Part shown: in pieces, positions 1-10,572 of the stretch | Layout: the number at the start of each line of letters is the position of its first letter | How positions within the stretch are numbered: the first letter of the stretch is position 1 | Assembly: GCA_040544425.1 (NCBI GenBank) | Contig: JBEONO010000001.1 | Coordinates: 368,752 to 432,751, forward strand | Source: Solimicrobium sp040544425 | Lineage (GTDB): Bacteria > Pseudomonadota > Gammaproteobacteria > Burkholderiales > Burkholderiaceae_D | Length of the DNA stretch: 64,000 bases | Direction: 5' to 3' | Program-made: the position numbers and the translations under genes | The notes under the pieces: model-generated | The model's database searches: none | What the model saw: only the letters and a program-made list of their open reading frames with translations | What the model was told of the DNA's origin: nothing

Positions 1-1554
1 TTGCGCGATCAATTCCAGTAACTCTGGCGTGCGTGGATGCAGCAAACCGGTTTCCTTGTGCAGGAAGAAGGCCATCGGCACGCCCCATTGACGTTGCCGC
101 GACAAGGTCCAGTCGGGCCGGTTGGCGATCATGCCCTCCAGACGCGCTTTGCCCCATGCAGGGTAAAAAGTGGTGGCTTCGATTCCTGCCAGTGCTGTTT
201 CACGTAATGAGCTGCCGCCGTCTTTCGGTGTGACATCCATGCGCGCAAACCATTGCGAGGTGGCACGATAAATGATCGGTGTCTTATGACGCCAGCAATG
301 CATGTAACTGTGTTCAAACATCACCAGTTTGAACAGGGTACCGGCTTCTTTGAGTTTGTCGCAGATCGGTTTGGAGGCTTCCCAGATCGTCATTCCGCCA
401 AAGAACGGCAACCACGAAGCGAATTTGCCATCGCCCATTACCGGGCCAATGATGTCATCGTCTTTCATGCCGTGCGCTTTGCAGGAGTTGTAATCTTCAA
501 TGCCGTAGGCCGGGGCAGAATGCACAATGCCGGTACCGGTATCGATCGTGACATATTCACCGAGGTACACCGGCGAGACCCGATCATATCCAGGATCGAG
601 CGCTGCCAACGGATGTTTGAATTCGATCAGCGACAGGGCTGATCCCGGACAGGTCGCCAATACATGACCTTCCAATCCGTAATTTTTCAGACAGGTTTCA
701 ACCAGATCCTCGGCCAGAATTAACAGGGTCGGCGTGCCATCGCGCACTGTTTCGACCAGGGCATAGCTGATCTCGGGATGGAGGTTCAAGGCCTGGTTGG
801 ACGGAATGGTCCACGGGGTGGTGGTCCAGATTACGCAGTAGCCATGTTCGGTCGGCAGTTTGTCCAGGCCAAATGCCGCGGCGATTTTATCGAATTGCAG
901 GAATGGGAAACCGACGTCGATCGACGGGTCGCGCTTGTCCTGATATTCGACCTCTGCTTCTGCCAGGGCCGATCCGCAATCGAAACACCAATTGACCGGT
1001 TTCAAGCCGCGATACACATAGCCTTTGTCGAGTATGGTGCCAAGCGCACGCAATTCATCGGCTTCGTTGCCGAATGCCATGGTCTTGTACGGATTTTCCC
1101 ATTCGGCCAGCACACCCAGACGTTTGAAATCAATTTTTTGTTTTTCGATTTGCGTCTCGGCGTAAGCGCGCGCCTTGGTCTGCACTTCGGCCACCGGCAA
1201 ATTTTTGCCGTACTGTTTTTCAATCTGGATTTCGATCGGCATGCCGTGGCAATCCCAGCCCGGCACATAAGGCGCATCAAAGCCAGCCAGGGTGCGGGCT
1301 TTGATGATCATGTCCTTCAATATTTTATTGACCGCATGACCGAGATGAATTTCACCATTGGCGTAAGGCGGCCCGTCGTGCAGAATAAACGTCGGACGCC
1401 CCTTTGCTGCGGCGCGGATGCGGTGATAGATTTTTTTGTCTTGCCATTCCTTGACCCATTGTGGTTCGCGCTTGGCCAGATCGCCGCGCATCGGAAATGG
1501 TGTTTCGGTCATATTGACCGGATAACTGGATTTGCTTGGTTTTTCTTTAGACAT
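1..1554 (-). CDS. ileS: isoleucyl-tRNA synthetase, N-terminal part (3' end outside window)
   Basis: Charges tRNA-Ile with isoleucine in the cytoplasm. About 518 codons are visible; the C-terminal part, with the KMSKS loop region, tRNA-binding and zinc domains, lies beyond the left edge. The N-terminus MSKEKPSKSS starts at the ATG at 1554. Around residues 57-70 the class I signature appears as DGPPYANGEIHLGHA (HLGH variant of HIGH), followed by PGWDCHGMPIE, characteristic of IleS. The editing (CP1) domain is visible, with the WTTTPWTIPSN and GTGIVHSAP motifs. The gene lies 54 bp downstream of ribF in the same direction, the common ribF-ileS-lspA order; lspA would be further left. Certain at family level. 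Confidence 0.97.
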   Translation of the reverse strand, partial: MSKEKPSKSSYPVNMTETPFPMRGDLAKREPQWVKEWQDKKIYHRIRAAAKGRPTFILHDGPPYANGEIHLGHAVNKILKDMIIKARTLAGFDAPYVPGWDCHGMPIEIQIEKQYGKNLPVAEVQTKARAYAETQIEKQKIDFKRLGVLAEWENPYKTMAFGNEADELRALGTILDKGYVYRGLKPVNWCFDCGSALAEAEVEYQDKRDPSIDVGFPFLQFDKIAAAFGLDKLPTEHGYCVIWTTTPWTIPSNQALNLHPEISYALVETVRDGTPTLLILAEDLVETCLKNYGLEGHVLATCPGSALSLIEFKHPLAALDPGYDRVSPVYLGEYVTIDTGTGIVHSAPAYGIEDYNSCKAHGMKDDDIIGPVMGDGKFASWLPFFGGMTIWEASKPICDKLKEAGTLFKLVMFEHSYMHCWRHKTPIIYRATSQWFARMDVTPKDGGSSLRETALAGIEATTFYPAWGKARLEGMIANRPDWTLSRQRQWGVPMAFFLHKETGLLHPRTPELLELIAQ

Positions 1555-1608
1555 AATGCTCTCTTGGATATCGCGATATTTTTTGTGAAGCTGAATTTTT
1601 CTTGTGCT

Positions 1609-2571
1609 TCAAATTCGGTCAGTGGCTGAAATAGTGCGGAAGTAATTGCGTGCCTGGGCGGCATCGGCATCGATGGCGACAGTCAAACTCTCCAGGTCTG
1701 TAAATTTTGTTTCGTCGCGTATTTTTTGTAAAAACTCGATTTTCACCAACTTGCCGTAACAGCGCTGATCAAAGTCAAAAATATGGACTTCCAACAGCAC
1801 TCGCCCGGCATCTTCAACGGTAGGACGCACTCCCAGCGAAGCGACGGCCGGCAATGTCTGCTCTGACAGGCCGTGCACCTGCACCACAAAAATACCGGAT
1901 ACGGCTGGTCGCTGATGGGCAATGCGCAGATTCAGTGTGGGATAGCCAATGGTACGGCCGATCTGCTTGCCAAAAACTACCCGGCCGGAAATGGTGTAGG
2001 GGTGACCGATCAAAGCTTCGGCCCGTGCAAAATTCCCCACGGCCAGTGCGTCACGCACCGCTGATGAAGAAATACGCATGCCGTCATTGGTCACCGCCGG
2101 CAAAGTCTCGACAATAAATCCGAATTGTTCACCAGCCTGTTTGAGCATTTCAATATTGCCGGCGCGCTTTGCGCCAAAACAAAAATCTTCCCCGACCATC
2201 AGCCATTTCACATGCAGACCCTTGACCAGCACATTTTCAATAAAATCGTGCGGCGACTGGTTGGCGAACGTGGCGTTGAAATGCTCAACGATGATATTGT
2301 CCATGCCGGCCTGTGCCATGGCATGCATGTTGTCGCGCAAATTGGCGATGCGGGTCGGAGCCTTGTTCAAGTCTCCTGCACGCATGGCAAAGAATTCGCG
2401 TGGATGCGGCTCGAACGTCATGACTGAAGCACAGAGCCCGAGTCGGTCAGCGGCCTGGCGTACTTGTGCCAACAGGGCCTGATGGCCAAGATGAACGCCA
2501 TCAAAATTCCCTATGGTCAGTGCGCAGGGAGTAGTGGGGATGGCAGGTGAGAGTCCGCGGAATACTTTCAT
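1609..2571 (-). CDS. ribF: bifunctional riboflavin kinase / FMN adenylyltransferase
   Basis: Makes FMN from riboflavin and then FAD from FMN. 320 aa, normal for the family. The N-terminal nucleotidyltransferase half has the signature TIGNFDGVHLGH at about residues 19-30 and a later ISSSAVRDAL segment. The C-terminal riboflavin kinase half contains GRTIGYPTLNL and ends with the FLQKIRDETKF segment. It starts at ATG 2571 and lies 54 bp upstream of ileS, the standard proteobacterial arrangement. FAD made here would serve SdhA and Lpd encoded in this window, but the synteny itself is generic. Well supported. Confidence 0.97.
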   Translation of the reverse strand: MKVFRGLSPAIPTTPCALTIGNFDGVHLGHQALLAQVRQAADRLGLCASVMTFEPHPREFFAMRAGDLNKAPTRIANLRDNMHAMAQAGMDNIIVEHFNATFANQSPHDFIENVLVKGLHVKWLMVGEDFCFGAKRAGNIEMLKQAGEQFGFIVETLPAVTNDGMRISSSAVRDALAVGNFARAEALIGHPYTISGRVVFGKQIGRTIGYPTLNLRIAHQRPAVSGIFVVQVHGLSEQTLPAVASLGVRPTVEDAGRVLLEVHIFDFDQRCYGKLVKIEFLQKIRDETKFTDLESLTVAIDADAAQARNYFRTISATDRI

Positions 2572-2664
2572 TCGTGCTTGGGTAGCTTGGAGGCTGAATG
2601 CAAAGTCTTAGATTATAAGGGTTTTTACGCTGCTTCTTGGGACAGATTTGCTGATTTGCAAAAA

Positions 2665-3390
2665 TTACATTTCGCCCCAGTGCGCATTGATCGTACTCAT
2701 CGCGCACAAACCCGCCGTTTCGGTGCGCAGTACCCGCGGTCCCATTGACAGGGGGATAGCGCCCTGGATGATGGCAAGTTGATACTCCTGCTCAGTAAAT
2801 CCGCCCTCAGGTCCAATGATCAGTGTCAGTGCCTGGGCGGGATGATGTTTTGCCCAATCGGCCAGCGATGAGTCAGCATGCGGACTCAAGATGATGCGGC
2901 GATGCAGATCCTGTTGAGTAATCCATTGTTTGAAATCGCTGTGTTGACCGAGGTGGGCAAGCCGATTCCGACCGCATTGTTCGCTGGCCGAGGCAATGAT
3001 GCTTTGCCAGTGGGCGCGGCGTTTTTCAAGGCGATCGCCGGACAATCTGGTCACGCAGCGTTGTGCGCTCAATGTCTGAATCCCGGCCGCGCCCATTTCT
3101 ACCGCCTTTTCAACAATCCAGTCCATCTTGCTCGCTTCCGGCAGCGCCTGTGCAATCGTAATTGCATAAGGCAATTCCACTTCAGCGGGATCAAACGTTT
3201 TTACTTCAGCCCTGGCATGTCTTTTTTCGATTGCACACAGGCTGGCAACATAGGATCCGCCCCTGCCGTTGAACAGTACCACCGGATCTCCCGCAGTCAG
3301 GCGCAACACCTGGCAGTGGTGGGCGACCGGTTCAGGCAGATCGATGATGGCGCCGATCGACAATTCAAACGGATAGAAAAAACGTGGCAT
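2665..3390 (-). CDS. rsmE: 16S rRNA (uracil1498-N3)-methyltransferase
   Basis: Methylates N3 of U1498 in 16S rRNA using SAM; SPOUT-superfamily enzyme. I place the start at the ATG at 3390 (MPRFFYPFEL), giving 241 aa as usual for RsmE; the open frame extends 13 codons further without family-like sequence. The N-terminal PUA-like domain begins with the H-HCQVLRLTAGD segment. The C-terminal trefoil-knot motif is IGPEGGFTEQE near residues 195-205, followed by LRTETAGL, which forms the SAM site. It sits 17 bp downstream of glnE in the same direction and is probably co-transcribed with it. Confidence 0.96.
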   Translation of the reverse strand: MPRFFYPFELSIGAIIDLPEPVAHHCQVLRLTAGDPVVLFNGRGGSYVASLCAIEKRHARAEVKTFDPAEVELPYAITIAQALPEASKMDWIVEKAVEMGAAGIQTLSAQRCVTRLSGDRLEKRRAHWQSIIASASEQCGRNRLAHLGQHSDFKQWITQQDLHRRIILSPHADSSLADWAKHHPAQALTLIIGPEGGFTEQEYQLAIIQGAIPLSMGPRVLRTETAGLCAMSTINAHWGEM

Positions 3391-3407
3391 AGACAGTCTT
3401 GGATGGG

Positions 3408-6164
3408 TTAGTGAAACAATATGGACCACAGGCTGGATACAATGGCAGCATGCTCCTGTGCAGCATCGGCGTCGATCTGCGCCTGATCAATTCCCTGCAG
3501 GCGGCTCATGTGCTGCAGTTTGCGCCAATGGCGATAAATATCGGAAACCTGTTTGGCCTGATCAACCGGAATCAGTCCCAGTTCACCGCAGGTAATCAAG
3601 AGCGCAATATTACCGTAATTGGCACACAGCTGGGGATAGGAATGCGCGTCGCGCAAGACCAGAAACTGCACCATGAATTCGATATCAATCATCCCGCCCG
3701 GGCTATGCTTCAGATCGAACTTGCCTGATGCGACCGGATGCGCGTCACTCATTTTTTTGCGCATCGCCAGCACATCCAGTTTTAATTGCTCAGGATCGCG
3801 ATGTTGGCACAACACCTGCTGGCGCAAGGCATCAAATTTTTCGACCAGTTCAAGCGGGCCAGTGCAGCAGCGCGCCCGGGTCAGCGCCTGATGCTCCCAG
3901 ACCCAGGCCGACTGAGTCTGATAGCGTTCGAACGCCTGTATTGATGACACCATCAAGCCGCTGGCGCCGTCCGGCCGTAACGCGATATCAATATCAAACA
4001 GGATGCCGGCCGACGTGTGGGTCGTCATCCAGGTAATGAAGCGCTGCGCCAGTTTTGCGTAATGTGCCGGTGCTTCCTGATCGTCGTCATCATAGATAAA
4101 CACCACGTCCAGATCAGACGCATAACTGAGTTCCTTGCCGCCTAATTTTCCGTATGCCACCACGGAAAACAGCGGAGTTTCGCGATGGCGTTGCGTGATC
4201 GTTTTCCACACCGCGCTGACCGTTGCCGCAACCATGATGTCGGCCAGCTTTGATACCTGATCGGCCAGCGTTTCGACGGTCAGCATGCCTTCCAGATCCT
4301 GCGCCAACAAGCGAAACAATTGGGCGTGATGCATTTCGCGCAGCGTGTTCAACTGACCTTCGGTGTCATCGGCCTGCAGGGCCAATTGCTGATCGAGATC
4401 GTGGGCGAACGCGACCCAGTCAGGGGCCTGATGCAAGGTCGTCACGTCCAGCAATTCATCCAATAAAATCGGATGGCGGATCAAAAATCCCGCTGCCCAG
4501 TCGCTGGAATGCATCATGCGAATCAGGCGTTCCAGGGAATGCGGATATTCAATCAGCAGCGCCAGATAGGAGGTGCGGCGCACGATCGCCTCCAATAAAT
4601 CCAGCATGCGCTGCAGGGTGGTGCAGTGCTGGTCGGGCAGCGCGGCAATCATGGTTAACGCCCGGTTCAACAAGGTCATGCATTTATTTTTGGCCGACTC
4701 TGACAGCGAACGCAGACGAGGCGCCTGCAGACTGCGCATGATAATCTGGGCCGCCTCATCCGGATTTTGAAATGCGATTTTATTTAACAGCGGCAGGATC
4801 ACTTCCAGATTTTCAGCCTCGGCATAACTGACATTCGCGTCATTGCTTTCCGCTTCCCGGCTACCGAAAATAATATCGAATTGGTGTGCAACAAATGCCC
4901 GGTGGGTTGCCAGCTCGGTATTGAGTTCGGCCGAATTTTGATATCCCATCATCTGTGCAATGATTTCGGTATCGGCAGGATTGGCCGGCATGCTGTGGGT
5001 CTGGGCGTCGTCGAGATATTGCAGCCGGTGTTCCAGATTGCGTAAAAACGTATACGAGGCCAGTAAATGGCTGACGATTTTTTTATCCAGAATTGACAGC
5101 TCCGCCAGAATGGTAAGCGTGTCCCGGGTAGACCGGTTGCGCAGCAGGGGCTCGCGGCCGCCGCGAATCAATTGAAATACCTGAGTCAGAAATTCGATTT
5201 CACGGATCCCGCCGCGGCCCAGCTTGACGTTGTTGGCACGCTCCGGATGCCGGGTCTCCTGACGGATGACTTCTGCACGAATCTGACTGTGCATGGCGCG
5301 CAGCGAATCGATCACAGAAAAATCGAGGTAACGCCGGTACACAAACGGCTGCACAATTTTTTCCAGCATCGCGATTTGCGACGCTGTGCCGGTGATCGCC
5401 CGGGCCTTGACCCAGGCATAACGTTCCCATTCGCGCCCCTGCACCATGAGATATTCTTCCAGCATGCCAAAGCTGGCCACCAGCGGACCTGATGCGCCGT
5501 TGGGGCGCAAGGCCATATCAACCCGAAATGTGAAGCCGTCCTCGCCGATTTCAGAAATCGCCGCGATCAGTTTTTTCCCCAGGCGGCTGAAGAACTCATG
5601 GTTGGACAGACTTTTTTGTCCGGCCTCGACCCTGGTGTCGCCGTCGTCGGCATACACAAAAATGAGATCGATGTCAGAGGAGATATTCAATTCGTTGCCA
5701 CCAAGCTTGCCCATGCCCAGCACAATCAATTCCTGAACTTCTCCAGTGCTGTCGGAGACCGGCACGCCGAATTGCGCCTGCATCTCCCCGGTGAGCGCGG
5801 CCAATGCTGTTTGCACCGCGAAATCAGCAAATTGGCTCATCACCGTCACGACCTCATTGAGATCGGCGCGTCCGTTTAAATCTTTTTCGATCAAGGTGCA
5901 GACCACCAGGTTTCTGAGTCGACGCAGCGCGTGTGACAGGGTGGCGCCTGGAGAATCGCCAGGTTTTGCCAGTATTTTGGTTTCTTTTTGTAAAAAGTTC
6001 GCAAAAGTAGCTGGGCTCAAGGATAATTCGAGTAACTCATTAATTTGATCCTGGCGCGTCGGACCTCCCGTGCTTGCGCTATCTGCTCCGGCCTGCACCC
6101 AGCGTGAAAAAAAACGCGACGTGTTAACGCGATTTAACTGGGCATATTGGTAAGTAGGGTTCAT
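3408..6164 (-). CDS. glnE: bifunctional glutamine synthetase adenylyltransferase / adenylyl-removing enzyme
   Basis: Controls glutamine synthetase by adding or removing AMP on a tyrosine, in response to PII protein. 918 aa, full length. Two nucleotidyltransferase domains are visible: the N-terminal adenylyl-removing domain with GMGKLGGNELNISSDIDL (about residues 150-170) and the C-terminal adenylyltransferase domain with AYGKLGGKELSYASDLDVV (about 650-670). Each has its SD-D metal-binding pair and a following RPDG/RPNGASG motif, and each half carries a GGIREIEF/GGMIDIEF motif. Start ATG at 6164. The divergent YhdP-like gene begins about 170 bp away. Confidence 0.97.
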   Translation of the reverse strand: MNPTYQYAQLNRVNTSRFFSRWVQAGADSASTGGPTRQDQINELLELSLSPATFANFLQKETKILAKPGDSPGATLSHALRRLRNLVVCTLIEKDLNGRADLNEVVTVMSQFADFAVQTALAALTGEMQAQFGVPVSDSTGEVQELIVLGMGKLGGNELNISSDIDLIFVYADDGDTRVEAGQKSLSNHEFFSRLGKKLIAAISEIGEDGFTFRVDMALRPNGASGPLVASFGMLEEYLMVQGREWERYAWVKARAITGTASQIAMLEKIVQPFVYRRYLDFSVIDSLRAMHSQIRAEVIRQETRHPERANNVKLGRGGIREIEFLTQVFQLIRGGREPLLRNRSTRDTLTILAELSILDKKIVSHLLASYTFLRNLEHRLQYLDDAQTHSMPANPADTEIIAQMMGYQNSAELNTELATHRAFVAHQFDIIFGSREAESNDANVSYAEAENLEVILPLLNKIAFQNPDEAAQIIMRSLQAPRLRSLSESAKNKCMTLLNRALTMIAALPDQHCTTLQRMLDLLEAIVRRTSYLALLIEYPHSLERLIRMMHSSDWAAGFLIRHPILLDELLDVTTLHQAPDWVAFAHDLDQQLALQADDTEGQLNTLREMHHAQLFRLLAQDLEGMLTVETLADQVSKLADIMVAATVSAVWKTITQRHRETPLFSVVAYGKLGGKELSYASDLDVVFIYDDDDQEAPAHYAKLAQRFITWMTTHTSAGILFDIDIALRPDGASGLMVSSIQAFERYQTQSAWVWEHQALTRARCCTGPLELVEKFDALRQQVLCQHRDPEQLKLDVLAMRKKMSDAHPVASGKFDLKHSPGGMIDIEFMVQFLVLRDAHSYPQLCANYGNIALLITCGELGLIPVDQAKQVSDIYRHWRKLQHMSRLQGIDQAQIDADAAQEHAAIVSSLWSILFH

Positions 6165-6332
6165 GCTTTGCTTTGTTGTTTTGATGGTTGAGTCACCTGC
6201 AAGATATTAAAGTCATTATCCGCACGTGGTTAATAAATTTATGAAAAGTTGAAAATAGCTTATGCAATTTAGGAAAGATTGTTCCGCGGAACTTGTTTTG
6301 CGTATGCTGCGCCGAGTCGAAATTTATCAACA

Positions 6333-9300
6333 ATGACAGCAGATCTCCGCAATTCCGAGGAGCCTCAAGAGCCCCAGTCACCGCAGGACCATTCCGCGCA
6401 TCCAGTTGCAGATCGCTGGCACCTGTTGCAACGTGCCTATGTCCATTTGAATACAGTCAGTCATCACGTTCTTGGTATCTGCATCAAACTGGTCGTCCTG
6501 TTTTATTTGTTGTTTTGTATTTTATGTCTGGTGTTACGGTACGCGCTGTTGCCAAACATCGACCATTACAAAACCGATATTGAGCACATCCTCGGTTCAT
6601 CGATTGGCAGGACCGTCAGCATCGCGCAAATCTCGGCGTCCTGGCAGGGCCTGCGGCCGAATCTGCAGTTACAGCAGGTCGCCATCCACGATGAGCAGGG
6701 CAATAATGCGCTGGTACTGCCGAGCGTCAAGGTCACGGTTTCATGGTTGTCGGTATTTTTTGCGCAGGTTCGTTTTTATGATCTGGAAATCACCCAGCCT
6801 GAACTGGAATTGAAACGCAGCGTCGACGGGAAGATTTTTATTGCCGGCTGGTGGGTGGATCCGAACAAGCAGGGCGATGCGCGCGGACTGAACTGGATTT
6901 TGTCGCAGCGTCAGATCAGTATCCGCAATGGGGTGGTGCACTGGACCGATGACCAGCGCGCAGCACCGTTACTGACGCTCGCTAACGTAAATTTTGTATT
7001 GCAGAATAAATGGCAAAACCACACGCTGTCATTTACCGCCGATCCGCCAGCCAATCTGTCCGGACCATTGGATATCCGGGCGAGTTTTTCACACAAGCCG
7101 TTCAGCGATAACATTTCTGATTTCAAACAATGGAAGGGTCAGGTCTACACTGATTTTTCCAGGACCGATCTGGCGGCCTGGAAAAGTTACGTCGACTATC
7201 CTTTCGAGTTACAGCAGGGCGTCGGCTCGGTGCGCGCCTGGTATACCTTTGACCAGGCCAGAATGGTGGACTTCACCGCCGACCTGAAACTGAACGATGT
7301 CAAAACCTGGCTCAGGAAAGATCTGCAAATTCTGGATCTGACCAGTGTGTCGGGTCGGATCTCCGCACAGGAAATTATTGGGCCGAGTCACTTCGGTACG
7401 ACCAGTATGGCGGACCGTTTGCTGGACAGCGGGCACCAGATTTCCTTAACCAATTTTACTTTTGAAACCCGCAATGGTTTGCGCCTGCCACCGACCACCC
7501 TGACAGAAAAATATGTCCCGGCAAACAAATCGAATGCCGAGCAATTGCAATTTTCCGCGCAATTTCTGGACTTGAATGTACTCGCCAATCTGGTCGAACA
7601 CTTTCCGATGCCCAAAGAGTATGTCGCGATGCTGAAAAACTTTGAGCCCGAAGGGCAGTTATCTAACTTCTCGGTTCAGTTGCAAGGGAAATATCCGAAG
7701 CTCGATCATTATCAAATCAAAGGCAATTTTTCAAAACTGGCGATGCGCCCGCAGCCGGCCAGACCGGCGGAAAAAGATGATATCGGCCTGCCGGCAATTC
7801 CAGGCTTTGCGAATTTGACCGGCGCCATCGATGCCAATGAAAAGCACGGGTCGATTCAGGTCGCGTCCAGTAATCTGGCACTGCAGTTGCAGGAATATCT
7901 TGCTGAACCAGTACTGCAGTTTGATCGCCTGGATATGCAGGCGGAATGGGAGTTCAAAAAAGACAGTCAGCTGTTGGTCAAGCTGGGCAAGCTGGACTTC
8001 ACCCAGCAAGACTTGCAGGCGCATTTTTCTGGCACCCATCTGCTGCCAATCGGCGCAGATAAATCTCAGCCCTTGGGGGTCATTGACCTGACCGGTTCGG
8101 TAAACCATTTTGATTTGCAGAAAACCCGCCTGTATTTGCCGGCAGATATGCAGCCGGATTTGTACAAGTGGTTGTCGGAAGGGCTTGAGCATGGTCTGGC
8201 TGACGATGTCAATGTCCGCGTCAAAGGCAATCTGGCTGAATTCCCGTTTGTAAAAAAGGGCTTGTTGGATCAAAACATTTTTTACGTGAGCGGAAAAATT
8301 GTCGACGCCAAAATTAATTATTTGCCTGGCGTCCTGAGTAAAAATAATGTCACTCCGTTTTGGCCGGAACTGAGCAAAATTCAGGGGAAAATATTGTTCG
8401 ACCGCGAAAGCCTGGAGATCGATGCAGAATCGGCAGAAACGGCAGGAGTGACCGTGTCAAAGGTAAAAGCGCGCATTCCTGATTTGCTCAGCCACGATGC
8501 GACGCTCAATATTGACGGTACTGCCGGTGGTGCGGTACAAGACATGCTGCACTATGTCAGCCTCAGTCCGGTTTTGGAATGGATCGGCAATTTCACCCAA
8601 GATACCAAAGCGAACGGCAACGCCAGATTAAAACTGAAGTTGGCCCTGCCGCTGCTGCATATTATCGATGCAAAAGTCAGCGGTGATTTGCAACTGGTCG
8701 GCAATGATGTCGCACTTATTCATAATCTGCCGCTGCTGTCACAGGTCAGCGGTCATATTGAATTCAATGAACGCGGGCTGAGTTTGAATGGCTTGAAGGG
8801 CGGGTTCCTCGGAGGGCCGGTCAGTGTTGTGGGCGGCAGTCAAAAAGACGGTGCGATCCGTATCAAGGCGGATGGTCAGCTGGCAACTGATGGCGTGCGC
8901 AAGGCATTTCCTCAGCCCGAATTGCGCCGCCTGCTGGCGCGCGCGGATGGCTCGGTCAACTACTCCACAATCATTCAGGTAAAGGGTAAGCAGACCAATA
9001 TCTGGGTTGATTCCAGTCTGCAGGGTCTGGCATTGCGCCTGCCTGTGCCGTTGAACAAAGCCAATTCTGAAACGCTGCCATTGCACTTTGAATTAATTGG
9101 CGTGACACCGTCGGCTGTCGGATCGGCCGAGCAGGATGAAATCAAACTGTCGATGGGTAAAGTATTTAATGCGCGTTATCTGCGCCAAAGAGCTGGAGAG
9201 GGAACACCCTGGAAAGTCATCAGTGGCGGAATCGGCATCAATGTCCCGGCCCCGACACAAGACAGTGGTTTATCGGCTTATCTGGAACTGGCAAGATTGA

Positions 9301-10511
9301 ACGTGGAGGATTTGCAGGCATTACTGCCGGAGAAGGCAAACGGCGCGGCGGGCGGCGATGGCGGCAAAGTTGATGACAACGCGCATTCGGATATTGACCT
9401 GAACCAGTATCTGGAGCCAGACGAAATCGCCGCCCGCGCGACTGAATTGACCATCATGGGAAAAAAACTGGATCAGGTCGTGCTGGGCGCATCCAGGAAT
9501 GGCGGTGTCTGGCAGGCCAATATCGATTCAAAACAAATTACCGGATACCTGACCTGGAAAAATGTTGATCATGGCATGGGTTACGCCACGGCGCGCCTGA
9601 GTTCGTTGATTATTCCCGAATCGACCGGCAGCGATGTGGTCGATCTTTTGCAAAACAAGGAAATCCATACCAGTATTCCAGGCCTCGATGTGATCGCTGA
9701 CAACGTTGAAATATATGGAAAAAAACTGGGGCGGCTCGAACTGCAGGCAAAAAATGTCAGCGCACCGGGCGATGCTTCCGGTGACGAATGGCAGATCGAT
9801 AAATTGAGTCTGATCAATTCCGATGCGGAATTGACTGCGCAGGGTAAATGGAGCCAGACAGCACGTCGGGGATTGGCAGCTGCCAAAAGTCTGACTTCAC
9901 TGAAGTACCAGCTTGATTTGACCAATGCCGGCAAGTTACTGGAGCGATTTGGTTACGCGCGGGTGATTTCTGGCGGAAAAGGAAAACTGAACGGAGAAAT
10001 ATCGTGGGCTGGTTCGCCTTATTCTCTGGATGTGCCGACCTTGTCCGGGAAAGTTCAGCTTGACCTGCAGTCCGGTCAGTTCCTGAAGGTTGAGCCCGGT
10101 GCCGCGAAACTGCTGGCGGTGCTGAATCTGCAGGCTTTGCCGCGTCGCCTGATGCTGGACTTTCGGGATGTATTTTCTGACGGGTTTGCCTTTGACGGAA
10201 TCAAAGGCGATGCGCAAATTGAAAATGGTGTCGCCAAAACCGATAATCTGAAAATGCGCAGTGTCTCCGCGACCGTGGTTTTGAGCGGCACGGCGGACAT
10301 CGCCAATGAGACGCAAAACCTGCATGTAGTTGTGGTGCCGGAAGTGAATGCCGGAGCGGCATCGGTGGTGTATGGCTTGGCAGTCAATCCGGTCATTGGA
10401 TTGGGGACTTTTCTGGCACAGCTGTTTTTGAGAGAGCCGCTGATGAAAGCCTTCACCTTTGAATACCAAATCACCGGACCGTGGAAAGAACCGAGCGTGG
10501 TGAAGCTGTAG
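6333..10511 (+). CDS. YhdP family (AsmA/TamB-like) envelope lipid-transport protein
   Basis: Very large protein (1392 aa from the ATG at 6333). An upstream TTG would add 18 residues with no family-like character, so the ATG is preferred although its Shine-Dalgarno is weak. One N-terminal transmembrane segment at about residues 50-72 (LVVLFYLLFCILCLVLRYAL) anchors a huge periplasmic domain rich in beta structure. The C-terminus resembles the AsmA C-terminal domain (NPVIGLGTFLAQLFL, then YQITGPWKEP). E. coli YhdP, TamB and YdbH are known to carry phospholipids to the outer membrane; the same role is inferred here. Divergent from glnE. It could be annotated simply as TIGR02099-family protein. 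Confidence 0.9.
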   Translation: MTADLRNSEEPQEPQSPQDHSAHPVADRWHLLQRAYVHLNTVSHHVLGICIKLVVLFYLLFCILCLVLRYALLPNIDHYKTDIEHILGSSIGRTVSIAQISASWQGLRPNLQLQQVAIHDEQGNNALVLPSVKVTVSWLSVFFAQVRFYDLEITQPELELKRSVDGKIFIAGWWVDPNKQGDARGLNWILSQRQISIRNGVVHWTDDQRAAPLLTLANVNFVLQNKWQNHTLSFTADPPANLSGPLDIRASFSHKPFSDNISDFKQWKGQVYTDFSRTDLAAWKSYVDYPFELQQGVGSVRAWYTFDQARMVDFTADLKLNDVKTWLRKDLQILDLTSVSGRISAQEIIGPSHFGTTSMADRLLDSGHQISLTNFTFETRNGLRLPPTTLTEKYVPANKSNAEQLQFSAQFLDLNVLANLVEHFPMPKEYVAMLKNFEPEGQLSNFSVQLQGKYPKLDHYQIKGNFSKLAMRPQPARPAEKDDIGLPAIPGFANLTGAIDANEKHGSIQVASSNLALQLQEYLAEPVLQFDRLDMQAEWEFKKDSQLLVKLGKLDFTQQDLQAHFSGTHLLPIGADKSQPLGVIDLTGSVNHFDLQKTRLYLPADMQPDLYKWLSEGLEHGLADDVNVRVKGNLAEFPFVKKGLLDQNIFYVSGKIVDAKINYLPGVLSKNNVTPFWPELSKIQGKILFDRESLEIDAESAETAGVTVSKVKARIPDLLSHDATLNIDGTAGGAVQDMLHYVSLSPVLEWIGNFTQDTKANGNARLKLKLALPLLHIIDAKVSGDLQLVGNDVALIHNLPLLSQVSGHIEFNERGLSLNGLKGGFLGGPVSVVGGSQKDGAIRIKADGQLATDGVRKAFPQPELRRLLARADGSVNYSTIIQVKGKQTNIWVDSSLQGLALRLPVPLNKANSETLPLHFELIGVTPSAVGSAEQDEIKLSMGKVFNARYLRQRAGEGTPWKVISGGIGINVPAPTQDSGLSAYLELARLNVEDLQALLPEKANGAAGGDGGKVDDNAHSDIDLNQYLEPDEIAARATELTIMGKKLDQVVLGASRNGGVWQANIDSKQITGYLTWKNVDHGMGYATARLSSLIIPESTGSDVVDLLQNKEIHTSIPGLDVIADNVEIYGKKLGRLELQAKNVSAPGDASGDEWQIDKLSLINSDAELTAQGKWSQTARRGLAAAKSLTSLKYQLDLTNAGKLLERFGYARVISGGKGKLNGEISWAGSPYSLDVPTLSGKVQLDLQSGQFLKVEPGAAKLLAVLNLQALPRRLMLDFRDVFSDGFAFDGIKGDAQIENGVAKTDNLKMRSVSATVVLSGTADIANETQNLHVVVVPEVNAGAASVVYGLAVNPVIGLGTFLAQLFLREPLMKAFTFEYQITGPWKEPSVVKL

Positions 10512-10572
10512 AAATCATTTTAAATTTAACTCCCCGAAACGGACCCGTTCCAGATTTAAGGAAGAGATACAA

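Noticed and set aside
778..1629. 283-codon plus-strand open frame
   Set aside because: Exact antisense of ileS; no protein-like motifs. A shadow of the codon pattern.
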